Assembly: GCF_029623395.1 (NCBI RefSeq)
Contig: NZ_JAPYKK010000003.1
Coordinates: forward strand, 1 to 64,000
Length of the DNA stretch: 64,000 nucleotides
DNA from: Sphingomonas echinoides
GTDB lineage: Bacteria; Pseudomonadota; Alphaproteobacteria; Sphingomonadales; Sphingomonadaceae
Direction of reading: 5' to 3'
Below, piece by piece: positions 9,151-18,670 of the stretch (position 1 is the first letter of the stretch; every line of letters starts with the position of its first letter). The notes below the pieces were generated by a model. The model was not told the DNA's origin. It did not search any database and was given only the letters and a program-made list of their open reading frames with translations. Made by a program: the position numbers and the translations under genes.

Positions 9151-9831
9151 TCAGGCCTTGATCCAGTTGCCCTCGCGAAACCACTTGGTGATGATCGACT
9201 TGGTCCCGGCGGTGACCGGCATACCTTCGTGCAACGTATTGGGATTGGGGCTTCCGTCCGGGCGCATGTTGTTCCAGGCGATCAGCAGTCCGCGCTTCGG
9301 GGCGATCCGCACGCCGACCAGCGGGAACCAGGTCGCGCCGCCTTCCTCGACATCGTTGAGATAGATCATTGCGGTCCATGTCCGCTGGCCGCCGCTCTCG
9401 ATCATCTTCGGCCAGTACGGCTGGTCCTGGTTGAAGTAATCATTGTGCGCGCGGAAATGTTGGCCGATCGCATAGCGTTGGCCTTGCATCGTCTCGCCGT
9501 GGACCGGGTCGATCCCGAGCAGCGCGGCGATCGCTTCGTCGGTCGGGCGGACGTCGGGGGACCAGCGATCCATGTCGCAGCTTTCGCTGGTGCGGAAGTC
9601 CTGGACCGCGTCTTCCGCCAAGACGGTTGAGCGGCGGCGGTTCGCGTCGATGAGCTTGACGAACTTCGCGCAGGTGGCGGCATCGAGGAAATCGGGATGG
9701 CGATAGATTTGCGCGTCCCCGACCGATGACCGGGTGATCGCGGGATTTGCGTCCAGCCGCCGGGACACCGTCTCGCCGAACGCGCGCCGTACCGGCGACG
9801 TCGCGCCGGATTTCTTGGAAAAAAAGCCCAT
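9151..9831 (-). CDS. 2-oxoglutarate/Fe(II) oxygenase, prolyl 4-hydroxylase type
   Basis: A 226-residue protein with the double-stranded beta-helix fold of prolyl 4-hydroxylases. The iron ligands are visible as the H-x-D pair in FRAHNDYFN and the distal His in NTLHEGMPV. The 2-oxoglutarate-binding Lys is in TKSIITKWFRE. Other family marks are YLNDVEEGGATWFP and RGLLIAWNN. The ATG at 9831 (MGFFSKKSG) is chosen; the open frame extends far upstream but there it reads through the RcnB-like gene and is Arg-rich, so it is not coding. The substrate is unknown; bacterial members modify small proteins or free amino acids. Confidence 0.87.
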   Translation of the reverse strand: MGFFSKKSGATSPVRRAFGETVSRRLDANPAITRSSVGDAQIYRHPDFLDAATCAKFVKLIDANRRRSTVLAEDAVQDFRTSESCDMDRWSPDVRPTDEAIAALLGIDPVHGETMQGQRYAIGQHFRAHNDYFNQDQPYWPKMIESGGQRTWTAMIYLNDVEEGGATWFPLVGVRIAPKRGLLIAWNNMRPDGSPNPNTLHEGMPVTAGTKSIITKWFREGNWIKA

Positions 9832-9902
9832 AACCGGGACTTTGCCCTCGGCACTGGAAAAGACAAGGGGTCGCGCCGCCGGACGGCACGACCCCGGGAG
9901 TC

Positions 9903-10853
9903 TTACCAGAAGATGTCGTAGACCGTGTCGACGACATTGCCCGTGCGGACGTCGACGAGGAGTGCGTCGTTGTAATAGCGGACCCAGCGATAGGGACCAT
10001 AGGCCGGCGGAAGCCGGTAATAATCCGCGTTGGCGATCCAGTAATCCTGCCGGAACAAGATCGAGTTCAGTTGAAATCCGATCCCGAAACGACGATATCC
10101 ATATCCCCAGCCGCTCGGCGCATAATAGCGGGGCAGGCGGTAGGCGTTGTAATTTTGACGTCGATAATCGCCGTAATTGAATCGATTGTCGCGCCTCCAC
10201 TCGCGATTCCACGCCCCATTGCTGCCGTTCCAGCCCCGATTCGCGCCGTTTCGGTCGCCTGCGTTCCAATTGCCGGCGCGCCAATCGTTCTGGCGGTCGT
10301 TGCCGCGCCAGTTGCCGCCCCGACGGTCGTCGCCGCGAGGATCACCTCGACGATCGTCGTCGTTCCAGGTGCGTCGACCAGGAGCCTGGTTTCCGCGCTG
10401 GTCGTCGAACGCGCCGCGTCTGCCCTGATACCCGCGATCCTGGGGTTGCGGGTTCGGGACTTGTCCAGCCTGCTGGCCGCGATCCCATTCGCCGGGCCGG
10501 CGGAAATCGCCGCGCTCCCCATCGGGACGCCCGGGTCGGTCGGGGCGTTCGTAGCGCGGTTGCGGCTGGCTCTGCGGTTGGGGCTGGCTCTGGGGTTGCG
10601 GTTGCGGTTGCCGCTGAAACTCCGGCTGGCCGTTGGCACGCTGTTGCCAGCGCTGTCCGCGGTCTTGCCCGCCGTCCGGACCGCGATCGCCCCGGAAGCC
10701 CTGCCCGCGGTCCTGCGGCGGCTGGCCGGGCTGTCCCGCCTGTTGTCCACGACCTTCGCCGCGACCGCGCCGTTCGCCGCCATCCTGTGCGAGCGCTGCT
10801 GCCGGGATCAGGGCGGTTGCCGCAATGATGGCGGCGAGCAAAGACTTTCGCAT
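9903..10853 (-). CDS. RcnB-like secreted protein with long disordered Arg/Gly/Gln/Asp region
   Basis: A 316-residue exported protein. The signal peptide is MRKSLLAAIIAATALIPAAALAQ with an A-x-A cleavage site. Residues about 25-230 are low-complexity (QPQPQSQPQ, repeated RGDDRRGGNWRG, NRGWNGSN) and probably unfolded. The last 50 residues form an RcnB-type domain (YRLPPAYGPYRWVRYYNDALLVDVRTGNVVD), a family first seen in nickel/cobalt homeostasis and common as periplasmic proteins in sphingomonads. The ATG at 10853 is preferred because AAAGGA lies about 8 bases before it; 10859 is the alternative. Metal binding is inferred from the family only. Confidence 0.8.
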   Translation of the reverse strand: MRKSLLAAIIAATALIPAAALAQDGGERRGRGEGRGQQAGQPGQPPQDRGQGFRGDRGPDGGQDRGQRWQQRANGQPEFQRQPQPQPQSQPQPQSQPQPRYERPDRPGRPDGERGDFRRPGEWDRGQQAGQVPNPQPQDRGYQGRRGAFDDQRGNQAPGRRTWNDDDRRGDPRGDDRRGGNWRGNDRQNDWRAGNWNAGDRNGANRGWNGSNGAWNREWRRDNRFNYGDYRRQNYNAYRLPRYYAPSGWGYGYRRFGIGFQLNSILFRQDYWIANADYYRLPPAYGPYRWVRYYNDALLVDVRTGNVVDTVYDIFW

Positions 10854-10963
10854 TCTCATGTCCTTTACCGCGGCGGGGAAGAAGACCGAGCCGTGATCCA
10901 CCGTGTAGACGCGACACGCTGCATCATGTCTGAATTGTCATGACAGCTTTGCGAAAGCTTCCG

Positions 10964-11503
10964 CTAACGCCGCACCACCAGCGCCGGCACCGCCCGGGCG
11001 GCATCGCCTGGCAGGATTCCCGGGGCAGGGGGAGCGTCGATCGTCTCGTCGCCGCGCTGGATGCTCGCCGCGAGCAGGATCGCCTCGACCAGCCGGGGGT
11101 AGCATCCGCACCGGCACAGGTTGGTGATCTCGCGACGAATGTCGTCCTCGCTCGGCGTGCGGTTATGCTGGAGCAGCACCGCCGCCGCCATCACCATGCC
11201 GGGGATGCAGAACCCGCATTGAACGACGTTCTTGGCGATGAAGGCGGTCTGGACCGGGTGGCTGCGGTCGCGCGACAAGCCTTCGATCGTCGTGACGTAG
11301 CTGCCCTCGATCGTGCCGATCGCACGAAGGCAGGATCGCACCGCGGCCCCGTCGACATCGACGGTACAGGCGCCGCACGACCCCGTACCGCAGCCATATT
11401 TGGTGCCGGTCAGGTTGGACGCATCGCGGAGCGCCCACAGCAATGGGGTCGCGGGATCCATAGCATATTGGACGGGCTGATTGTTGACGGTGAAGCGGGT
11501 CAT
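10964..11503 (-). CDS. 2Fe-2S subunit of a molybdenum hydroxylase (IorA/CoxS type)
   Basis: A small subunit of 179 residues that passes electrons from a molybdopterin large subunit through two 2Fe-2S clusters. The plant-type cluster motif is YGCGTGSCGACTV with a further Cys in SCLRAIG. The second cluster uses VQCGFCIPGM and LCRCGCYPRL. It resembles isoquinoline 1-oxidoreductase alpha subunits. The start at 11503 (MTRFTVNNQPVQY) fits the family; upstream residues do not. No large (beta) subunit lies next to it: the neighbours are the RcnB-like gene and a divergent porin. It may therefore partner with a subunit encoded elsewhere. Confidence 0.88.
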   Translation of the reverse strand: MTRFTVNNQPVQYAMDPATPLLWALRDASNLTGTKYGCGTGSCGACTVDVDGAAVRSCLRAIGTIEGSYVTTIEGLSRDRSHPVQTAFIAKNVVQCGFCIPGMVMAAAVLLQHNRTPSEDDIRREITNLCRCGCYPRLVEAILLAASIQRGDETIDAPPAPGILPGDAARAVPALVVRR

Positions 11504-11613
11504 GTGCGTCGCGGACTTTAGGGGAACTTTGCCGGTCATCAAGCGCTTCGAGCCCCGGGTGGTACCGGGCGATCCGCCCGGCGCCAAGGGATTGGCTGCA
11601 GGGGTTTATCACA

Positions 11614-13062
11614 GTGGCGGCGATACGCGATGCATGGCGCCAAGGCGTCGTGGCGATCATGCTTGGCGCGTCCGGCATGCTTGGCGCGTCCGGCGTCGCG
11701 AATGCGCAGTCCTTGCCCGCATCCCCCGCATCCTCGACCGAGAAACCGGGGCAGGAGGAGACCGCGCCGGCCAAGGATGACGATGGTCTGCTGGTTACGG
11801 CGGCGATCCGGGCGCGCTACGAAACGGTTGGCGGACGACCCAGTCCGGACGTTGCGGCCGCCGAACAGGCGTTCCTGGTCCGCACCGGGATCGCGCTGGA
11901 ATACGGGCCCGGCCCGCTGACGATCGGGGGCGAACTGGTCGACAGCCGTGGGTATGGCATCGGCACCAGAACGCAAATCGACAATGGCGACATCAATGCG
12001 CTCGAACTGCCACAGGCGTACCTCAAGCTGCGGCTCGACCCCGGCGCGACCCCGCTGGGGCTGGCTTCGGTCGAGGGAGGGCGGTTTCTGATCAACCTGG
12101 GGTCGGGGCGCCTGGTGGCGACGGACGAGTATCGCAATACGGTGACGGGGTTCACGGGCGTGCGGTTCGACTTCAAGCCGACCCGGACCACCGGCGTGAG
12201 CCTATTCTACGTCATGCCGCAGGAACATTTGCCGAGCGGCGACGCCGAGGTTCGGCGCAACGTCGTGCGGTTCGATCGCGAGACGTTGAACAACGTCCTG
12301 TTCGGGGCCCACATCACGCAGAAGCAGGCGCTGGGTGCTGGGCAGGTCGAGCTTGCCTATTACCGGTTGGCGGAGCACGATTCGCCAGGTCGCGCCACCG
12401 CGGATCGCCGCTTGCATACGATCGACGCGCGGTTTTCGCGGAGCGCGCAGGACCGTGGCTTCGATTACGATCTCGAAGGCGCCTACCAGTTCGGGCGAGC
12501 GAGCGAGTCTATGCGCGCCGACGCGACCAACGCGCCGATGAAAGCGGGCTTCGTCCATGCCGCGGCGGGGTTCACTTTCGGCGGCGCGATCAAGCCACGG
12601 CTTGGGCTGTTCTACGATTATGCCAGCGGGAATGGCCGACAGGCGGGGGCTGGCGGGACGTTGCATCGCTTCGACACCTTGTTCGGCAGCCGACGCGACG
12701 ATTTCGGGCCATCGGGCACCTATGCCGCGCTCGCCCGCAGGAATATCAGCGCGCCCGGCGTCCGCTTCGAGGCCAAGCCGGCCGATCGGTTCGAAGTGCT
12801 GACGGATTACCGCGGCATCTGGTTGGCGTCGCGCTACGACGGTTTCTATGATCTCACGGATCCGACCGGCAGATCCGGGCGCTTCGCCGGGCAGCAGGTC
12901 GAGGGGCGATTGCGCTATTGGGTGATCCCGAATCGGCTGCGGCTCGAAAGCAATTTTGCCGTGCTGTTCAAAGAGGCGTTCCTCCGGAACGTGCCCGAAG
13001 CGGTCGCCCGCAAGGCATCGACTGTTCGGTTTCTCGAAACCAATCTGCTCGTTACCTTCTGA
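11614..13062 (+). CDS. Alginate-export-type outer-membrane porin
   Basis: A 482-residue outer-membrane protein with an N-terminal signal region (GVVAIMLGASGMLGASGVANAQ) and a short Pro/Glu-rich linker. The rest is a chain of alternating beta strands, e.g. TIGGELVDSRGYG, AYLKLRLDPG, GRFLINLGSGRLVATDEYRN and a C-terminal strand ending in Phe (ETNLLVTF), as expected for a barrel. The segment RNTVTGFTGVRF matches Alginate_exp family proteins. It is divergent from the 2Fe-2S subunit gene (about 110 bp between starts) and is followed by a GH3 glucosidase, so uptake of a plant-type glycoside or oligosaccharide is a reasonable inference. Confidence 0.78.
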   Translation: MAAIRDAWRQGVVAIMLGASGMLGASGVANAQSLPASPASSTEKPGQEETAPAKDDDGLLVTAAIRARYETVGGRPSPDVAAAEQAFLVRTGIALEYGPGPLTIGGELVDSRGYGIGTRTQIDNGDINALELPQAYLKLRLDPGATPLGLASVEGGRFLINLGSGRLVATDEYRNTVTGFTGVRFDFKPTRTTGVSLFYVMPQEHLPSGDAEVRRNVVRFDRETLNNVLFGAHITQKQALGAGQVELAYYRLAEHDSPGRATADRRLHTIDARFSRSAQDRGFDYDLEGAYQFGRASESMRADATNAPMKAGFVHAAAGFTFGGAIKPRLGLFYDYASGNGRQAGAGGTLHRFDTLFGSRRDDFGPSGTYAALARRNISAPGVRFEAKPADRFEVLTDYRGIWLASRYDGFYDLTDPTGRSGRFAGQQVEGRLRYWVIPNRLRLESNFAVLFKEAFLRNVPEAVARKASTVRFLETNLLVTF

Positions 13063-13204
13063 AAACGCATCGGATCGATCGTCGCGGGGCGGGCGCGTAA
13101 ATCACGCGGTTTGCCCGATCCGCGCGGGCGCGATAGGCCTGTCGAAACAGTCTGCACAAGCAGCGAATCGGGGACGCCGAAGCGTACCCCAGGGGGAGAA
13201 ACGA

Positions 13205-15466
13205 ATGACGTTCCGTGTCGCGGTCGCGCCGCTGTTGCTGCTTTCCGGTGCCGTATCGGCGCAAGTCGCCGCGCCCCCGCCGCCGGCCAAGCAGGCCCCC
13301 GATGCCGGGATGCCAGCGCTTGCCCCGTGGGACAAACCGCCAATCAAGGGCGTGTGGAGCGACGCGACGCAAACCCCCGATGCCCGCGCCAAGGCGCTCG
13401 TCGCCGCGATGACGACGGACGAGAAACACACCCTGGTGTTCGGCTATTTCGGCACCGACTTTCCAATCTCCCGCTACATCGCGCCCAAGGCGGCGCTCGA
13501 AGGTTCCGCCGGCTATGTCCCCGCCATCCCGCGGCTCGGCATCCCCGCGCAGTTCCAGACCGACGCCGGGGTCGGGGTCGCCACGCAGGGCGGCGCCAAG
13601 GTCAAGCGCGGGCGCACCGCGCTTCCCTCCGGACTCGCGATCGCGGCCAGCTGGGATCGCGACGTCGCGCGCGCCGGCGGTGCGATGATCGGGGACGAGG
13701 CGCGACGGTCCGGGTTCAACGTGATGCTCGCAGGCGGCGTCAATTTGCTGCGGGAACCGCGGAACGGGCGGAACTTCGAATATGGCGGGGAGGATCCCGT
13801 GCTCGCCAGCAGCATCGTCGCGCAGCAGGTGATCGGGATCCAGTCGAACCACGTCGTCTCGACGATCAAGCATTACGCGTTCAACGACCAGGAAACCGAT
13901 CGCAACACCGGCAACTCGGTGATCGACCATAGTGCGGCGCGGGTCTCCGACCTGCTCGCGTTCCAGTTGGCGATCGAGGAAGCCAAGCCCGGATCGATCA
14001 TGTGTTCGTACAACCGGGTCGACGGCACCCACGCGTGCGAGAACACATGGCTGCTGACCGACGTGCTGCGCCGCGACTGGGGCTTCAAGGGCTATGTCAT
14101 GAGCGACTGGGGCGCGGCGCACAGCACGGTCGCCGCCACCACCGCCGGGCTCGACCAGGATTCGGGCTTCCCGTTCGACAGCAAGCCGTTCTTCGGGCGC
14201 CCGCTGCGCGAGGCGATCGACCAGGGAACGGTCAAGCCGGCGCAGCTGGACCTGATGGTCGAGCGCATCCTGTACGGCATGTTCGCGCAAGGCCTGTTCG
14301 AGCATCCGTTGCAGCAACAAGCGATCGACATGGTCGGCCATGCCGCCGTCACGCGGGCCGCCGCCGAAGCGGGGACGGTGTTGCTCAAGAACGCGCGCAA
14401 CCTGCTGCCGTTGACCGCAAGCGCGAAGCGGATCGCGATCATCGGCGGTCATGCCGACAAGGGCGTGCTGGCGGGCGGCGGATCGTCGCTGGTCTACCCT
14501 GCCGAGGGCAATGCGGTGCCGGGGATCGCCCCGACGTTCTGGCCGGGACCGGTGATGTATTACCCGTCGTCCCCCATGGCGGAAATCCAGCGTCAGGCAC
14601 CGGGCGCGGTCGTGCGCTATGCGGACGGAAACGATCCGGCCGCCGCCGCGGCGCTGGCGAAGGACAGCGACGTCGTGATCGTGTTCGCGACGCAATGGGC
14701 GGGGGAATCGTTCGACGTTGCGATGGCGCTCGACGGCAAGCAGGATGCGTTGATCGACGCGATCGGTGACGCCAATCGCAACACCGTGGTCGTGCTGGAA
14801 ACCGGCGGACCGGTGATGATGCCGTGGCTCGACAAGGTCGGTGCGGTGCTTGCGGCATGGTATCCCGGCACCGCGGGTGGGGCGGCGATCGCCAACGTGC
14901 TGACGGGCAAGGTCAATCCGTCGGGGCGTCTCCCCGTCACCTTCCCGCGCGGGGTCGATCAGTTGCCCGATCCGGCGGTGCCGCACAGTGGCGACGTGGT
15001 GTACCGCGAGGGTGCGACGGTCGGGTATAAATGGTTCGATGCGAAGGCGTTCAAGCCGTTGTTCCCGTTCGGTTATGGTCTGTCGTACACGCAGTTTGCC
15101 GGGAGTGGGCTGAAGGCGGGCGTGGCGAACGGGGCGATCACCGCGCGCTTCCAGATGCGCAATACCGGTGCGCGTGCCGGGGCTGCCATCGGGCAGATCT
15201 ATGTCTCGCCGGTTGCGGGCGGCTGGGAAGCGCCCAAGCGGCTTGGGGGTTTCGTTAAGGTGGCGCTGGCGCCTGGCGCGAGCAAGAGTGCGTTGGTGAC
15301 GGTCGATCCGCGTCTGCTCGCGACGTGGGACGAGGCCGGGCAGCAGTGGCGGATTGCGGGCGGTGCGTACCGCGTGATGCTGGGGACCTCCGCTGCGGAC
15401 ATCGTGCAGACGGTGACGGTGACGGTCCCGGCGCGGACAATGCCCGCGACGTGGCGGGCGCGGTAA
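13205..15466 (+). CDS. Periplasmic beta-glucosidase, glycoside hydrolase family 3
   Basis: A 753-residue GH3 enzyme hydrolysing terminal beta-linked glucose (or xylose) from the non-reducing end. A signal peptide (MTFRVAVAPLLLLSGAVSA) points to the periplasm. The N-terminal barrel has FQTDAGVGVA, FNVMLAGGVNLLREPRNGRN and the nucleophile Asp in GYVMSDWGAAHS. The second alpha/beta domain has GTVLLKNARNLLPL and WYPGTAGGAAIANVL, and a fibronectin-III-like C-terminus follows (GLSYTQFAGSG). The ATG at 13205 follows AGGGGGAG at good spacing and fits the signal peptide. It lies 142 bp downstream of the porin gene on the same strand. Confidence 0.93.
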   Translation: MTFRVAVAPLLLLSGAVSAQVAAPPPPAKQAPDAGMPALAPWDKPPIKGVWSDATQTPDARAKALVAAMTTDEKHTLVFGYFGTDFPISRYIAPKAALEGSAGYVPAIPRLGIPAQFQTDAGVGVATQGGAKVKRGRTALPSGLAIAASWDRDVARAGGAMIGDEARRSGFNVMLAGGVNLLREPRNGRNFEYGGEDPVLASSIVAQQVIGIQSNHVVSTIKHYAFNDQETDRNTGNSVIDHSAARVSDLLAFQLAIEEAKPGSIMCSYNRVDGTHACENTWLLTDVLRRDWGFKGYVMSDWGAAHSTVAATTAGLDQDSGFPFDSKPFFGRPLREAIDQGTVKPAQLDLMVERILYGMFAQGLFEHPLQQQAIDMVGHAAVTRAAAEAGTVLLKNARNLLPLTASAKRIAIIGGHADKGVLAGGGSSLVYPAEGNAVPGIAPTFWPGPVMYYPSSPMAEIQRQAPGAVVRYADGNDPAAAAALAKDSDVVIVFATQWAGESFDVAMALDGKQDALIDAIGDANRNTVVVLETGGPVMMPWLDKVGAVLAAWYPGTAGGAAIANVLTGKVNPSGRLPVTFPRGVDQLPDPAVPHSGDVVYREGATVGYKWFDAKAFKPLFPFGYGLSYTQFAGSGLKAGVANGAITARFQMRNTGARAGAAIGQIYVSPVAGGWEAPKRLGGFVKVALAPGASKSALVTVDPRLLATWDEAGQQWRIAGGAYRVMLGTSAADIVQTVTVTVPARTMPATWRAR

Positions 15467-15521
15467 GACCGTCGTACCGTTGAGGCCGATCGAGTCCGGG
15501 TACAACCGCTCCCGGACTCGA

Positions 15522-16283
15522 TCAGGCGCGCCACCCGGTGTCGATCTTGTCGACCAGCCGCACCATCGCTGCAAAGTCAGCCTGGCCCGGGCCACCCGGG
15601 ACTTGCGCCATGTGCAGGTCGCGCTGATGCACCGCGACCACTTCGGGCGACACTTCGAGTGGGGTGCCCATGCTCGCGGTGGCAATCTGGATCTCGCACG
15701 CGCGTTGCAGCGACCAATGCTTGATGAACGCTTCCGGCAAGGTCCGGCCCATCACCAGGATCCCGTGGTTCTTCAACAGCATGACGCGCTTGCTGCCGAG
15801 ATGTTCGAGCAACCGCGCACCTTCTTCGTCGCGCACCGTCACGCCTTCGAAATCGTGATAGGCGATCTGGTCTGCGAAATTGCACGCGTAGAAGTTGGTC
15901 GGGCGCAACCCGCCCTCGACCGAACTGACCGCCATGCCCGCCGTCGTATGCGTGTGCATGATGCAATGCGCGTCAGGGAGATGGCGGTGAAACAACGCGT
16001 GCTGGACGAACCCGGCGCGGTTGACGGGGTAGGGGCTGTCGTCGAGCTTGTTGCCGTCGATGTCGATCTTGACGAGGCTGGACGCCGTCACTTCGCTGAA
16101 ATGCAGCCCGAACGGGTTGATCAGGAACGCGCCGTCCTCGCCCGGGATCTTAAGCGTGATGTGGTTGTAGATCATCTCCGACCAGCCGAGCATCGCGAAC
16201 ACGCGGTAGCAGGCGGCGAGTTGCTGGCGCGCTTCCCATTCGGCCTCGGACATCGGCACGGTGCGGACTGCGGCGGTTGCCAT
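15522..16283 (-). CDS. Class II aldolase/adducin family protein
   Basis: A 253-residue protein of the zinc-dependent aldolase II/adducin head family. Metal-binding His residues are visible in CIMHTHTTAGMAV, and the later family motif is VMLLKNHGILVMGR. The N-terminus (ARQQLAACYRVFAMLGW, then YNHITLKIP) is typical of the hypothetical sugar-aldolase-like proteins of proteobacteria rather than L-fuculose aldolase itself. It is the last gene of a possible operon tetR-gcdH-caiB-this gene on the minus strand (58 bp after the CoA-transferase). The substrate cannot be told. Confidence 0.85.
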   Translation of the reverse strand: MATAAVRTVPMSEAEWEARQQLAACYRVFAMLGWSEMIYNHITLKIPGEDGAFLINPFGLHFSEVTASSLVKIDIDGNKLDDSPYPVNRAGFVQHALFHRHLPDAHCIMHTHTTAGMAVSSVEGGLRPTNFYACNFADQIAYHDFEGVTVRDEEGARLLEHLGSKRVMLLKNHGILVMGRTLPEAFIKHWSLQRACEIQIATASMGTPLEVSPEVVAVHQRDLHMAQVPGGPGQADFAAMVRLVDKIDTGWRA

Positions 16284-16341
16284 GATCGTCTCCTATCTGT
16301 GCTTTGGGGAAATTATCGCATGATCGCTGGGGCCGCGCAAA

Positions 16342-17460
16342 TCACAGCAGCGCCGTGATCTCGGTGGCGCTGAACCCGGCTTCCTGGAGGATGGCCGCGC
16401 TGTCCGCCGCGCCGGCCATCCGGGGCGGGACGGTCGCACTCGCGGAATAGCGCGGGGCAGGGGCGGGTTGGACGACGTTTCCGCTGGTGACGAACGTTCC
16501 CCGCGCGACGTTGTGCGGATCGGCGACGGCTTCGTCGAAACCGAGCACCGGGGCGACACAGGCCTCATGTCCGGCGAAGGCGTCGATCCAGGCGTCGCGC
16601 GCGCGTTCCCGGAACCGTTCGGCCAGCAGACCTTTCAGCTTTGGCCATTGCGCAACGGCGAACTGTCCGTCCCACTCCGTCCCGTCGAGCGCCATCACGC
16701 GGCGCAAGGCGGCATAGAATTGCGGTTCGATCGCGCCGACCGCGATCCATTTGCCGTCGGCGGTTTCGTAGGTGTCGTAGAAGGGCGCGCCGCCGTCGAG
16801 CAGGTTGGTCCCGCGCGCGTCGCTCCACATCCCCATCGCGCGGAAGCCCCAGACCATGCTGGAGAGGACGGCGGCACCCTCGGTCATCGCGGCATCGACG
16901 ATCTGACCCTCGCCGGTCGCCTTTGCGTGCAGAATCGCCGCGAGCATCCCGAACGCGAGCATCATCCCGCCGCCGCCGAAATCCGCGGCGAGGTTGATCG
17001 GTGCGGTCGGTTTGCGCCCCGCCTCGCCGAGCGCGTGGAGCGTGCCGGAGATGGCGAGATAATCGATGTCGTGCCCGGGCACGTCGGCGAGGGGGCCAGT
17101 CTGCCCCCAGCCGGTCATGCGGCCGTAGACGAGCCGCGGATTGTCCGCGAGCAACAGATCGGGACCCAGGCCAAGCCGCTCCATCACCCCCGGGCGATAC
17201 CCTTCGATCAACCCGTCGCACGTGCCCGCCAGCCGCCGCACCGCCGCGACCGCGTCCGGCCGCTTGAGGTCGAGCACGATCGTCCGGCGCGATCGCAGCA
17301 AGGGATCGCGCGACGGATCGGTCAGGCCACCGCTGGACGGGCGCTCGACCCGGATCACCTCGGCGCCGTGGTCCGCGAGCATCATCCCGCAGAACGGCCC
17401 CGGCCCGATCCCCGCCAGCTCGAGGATGCGCAATCCAGCGAGGGGCGGGGGCGCGGTCAT
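16342..17460 (-). CDS. CaiB/BaiF family III CoA-transferase (alpha-methylacyl-CoA racemase-like)
   Basis: A 372-residue family III CoA-transferase. The N-terminus reads LAGLRILELAGIGPGPFCGM with AEVIRVERP, close to alpha-methylacyl-CoA racemases. The conserved Asp region is seen in NPRLVYGRMTGWGQ followed by PGHDIDYLAISG. Such enzymes either move CoA between acids or epimerise 2-methylacyl-CoA. The start codon shares one base with the stop of the upstream glutaryl-CoA dehydrogenase-like gene (TGATG), so the two are translationally coupled. That pairing suggests activation of a dicarboxylate such as glutarate, while the sequence style suggests a racemase of branched acyl-CoA; I cannot choose. 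Confidence 0.88.
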   Translation of the reverse strand: MTAPPPLAGLRILELAGIGPGPFCGMMLADHGAEVIRVERPSSGGLTDPSRDPLLRSRRTIVLDLKRPDAVAAVRRLAGTCDGLIEGYRPGVMERLGLGPDLLLADNPRLVYGRMTGWGQTGPLADVPGHDIDYLAISGTLHALGEAGRKPTAPINLAADFGGGGMMLAFGMLAAILHAKATGEGQIVDAAMTEGAAVLSSMVWGFRAMGMWSDARGTNLLDGGAPFYDTYETADGKWIAVGAIEPQFYAALRRVMALDGTEWDGQFAVAQWPKLKGLLAERFRERARDAWIDAFAGHEACVAPVLGFDEAVADPHNVARGTFVTSGNVVQPAPAPRYSASATVPPRMAGAADSAAILQEAGFSATEITALL

Positions 17461-18644
17461 CAGAAGGCCGCGATGCCGGTGATCGCGCGTCCGAGGATCA
17501 GCGCGTGGACGTCGTGCGCGCCTTCATAGGTGTTGACGGTTTCCAGGTTCATCATGTGCCGCATCACCTGATATTCGCCCGAAATGCCGTTGCCGCCGTG
17601 CATGTCGCGCGCCATCCGCGCGATATCGAGCGCCTTGCCGACGTTGTTGCGCTTGACGATCGAGATCATCTCGGGCGCGAACCGGCCCTGGTCCATCAAT
17701 CGCCCGACCCGCAGGCTCGCCTGCAGCCCGAGCGCGATTTCGGTCTCCATGTCGGCGAGCTTCTTCTGGAACAGCTGCCGCCCTGCCAGCGGGGTGCCGA
17801 ACTGGTTGCGATCGAGCCCATATTGCCGCGCCGCATGGAAACAGAACTCCGCCGCGCCGAGCGACCCCCAACTGATCCCATAACGCGCACGATTGAGGCA
17901 GCCGAACGGACCCTTCAGGCCCTGCACGTTCGGCAGCAGCGCGTCTTCGCTCAGCTCGATCTCGTCCATCAGGATCATGCCGGTGATCGACGCGCGCAAG
18001 CTGAGCTTGCCTTCGATCTTCGGCGCGGACAGGCCCTTCGCGCCCCTTTCGACGATGAAGCCGCGAATGCCGTCGCCATGCGCGTCCGACTTTGCCCAGA
18101 TGACGAAGACGTCGGCGATCGGCGAATTGGAGATCCACGTCTTCGCGCCCGACAGCAGATAGCCGCCATCGACCTTCTTCGCGCGCGTCGTCATCCCCCC
18201 GGGGTCGGACCCGGCATCGGGTTCGGTCAGTCCGAAACAGCCGATCCATTCGCCCGTCGCGAGCTTGGGCAGATACTTCTGCTTCTGCTCTTCCGAACCA
18301 TAAGCGAGGATCGGGTACATCACGAGGCTCGACTGGACCGACATCATCGAGCGATAGCCCGAATCGATCCGCTCCACCTCGCGGGCGACGAGGCCGTAGG
18401 CGACATAGGATGCGCCGACGCCGCCATATTCCTCGGGGACGGTCGGACCCAGCAAGCCGAGCGCGCCCATCTCGCGGAAGATCTCGGGATCGGTCGTTTC
18501 GTTCTGGAATGCATCGACGATCCGCGGCGCGAGCTTGTCCTGCGCATAGGCGCGCGCGGTGTCGCGGATCATGCGTTCGTCGTCCTCGAGCTGGTCGTCG
18601 AGGAAGAAGGGGTCTGCCCAATCGAAACGCGCCATGTCGGCCAT
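17460..18644 (-). CDS. gcdH: Acyl-CoA dehydrogenase, glutaryl-CoA dehydrogenase type
   Basis: A 394-residue flavoprotein that oxidises glutaryl-CoA to crotonyl-CoA and CO2 in the type enzyme. Diagnostic stretches are [52 protein letters not shown] and [16 protein letters not shown], all close to GcdH. The C-terminus has [17 protein letters not shown] and [20 protein letters not shown]. The ATG at 18644 (MADMARFDW) is chosen for GGAG at proper spacing. It overlaps the downstream CoA-transferase by one base. A REP-like palindrome separates it from the double-TetR gene upstream. Confidence 0.9.
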   Translation of the reverse strand: MADMARFDWADPFFLDDQLEDDERMIRDTARAYAQDKLAPRIVDAFQNETTDPEIFREMGALGLLGPTVPEEYGGVGASYVAYGLVAREVERIDSGYRSMMSVQSSLVMYPILAYGSEEQKQKYLPKLATGEWIGCFGLTEPDAGSDPGGMTTRAKKVDGGYLLSGAKTWISNSPIADVFVIWAKSDAHGDGIRGFIVERGAKGLSAPKIEGKLSLRASITGMILMDEIELSEDALLPNVQGLKGPFGCLNRARYGISWGSLGAAEFCFHAARQYGLDRNQFGTPLAGRQLFQKKLADMETEIALGLQASLRVGRLMDQGRFAPEMISIVKRNNVGKALDIARMARDMHGGNGISGEYQVMRHMMNLETVNTYEGAHDVHALILGRAITGIAAF

Positions 18645-18670
18645 GAGATACTCCGTTGATTCTATCACGC

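Noticed and set aside
9832..10284. N-terminal extension of the hydroxylase to 377 residues
   Set aside because: The extra 151 residues are an Arg-rich reading of the RcnB-like gene in another frame; the family begins at 9831.
13052..15685. Minus-strand open frame of 877 codons opposite the GH3 glucosidase
   Set aside because: Composition is Arg/Asp/His-rich without motifs, while the plus strand carries a complete GH3 enzyme with signal peptide and ribosome site.
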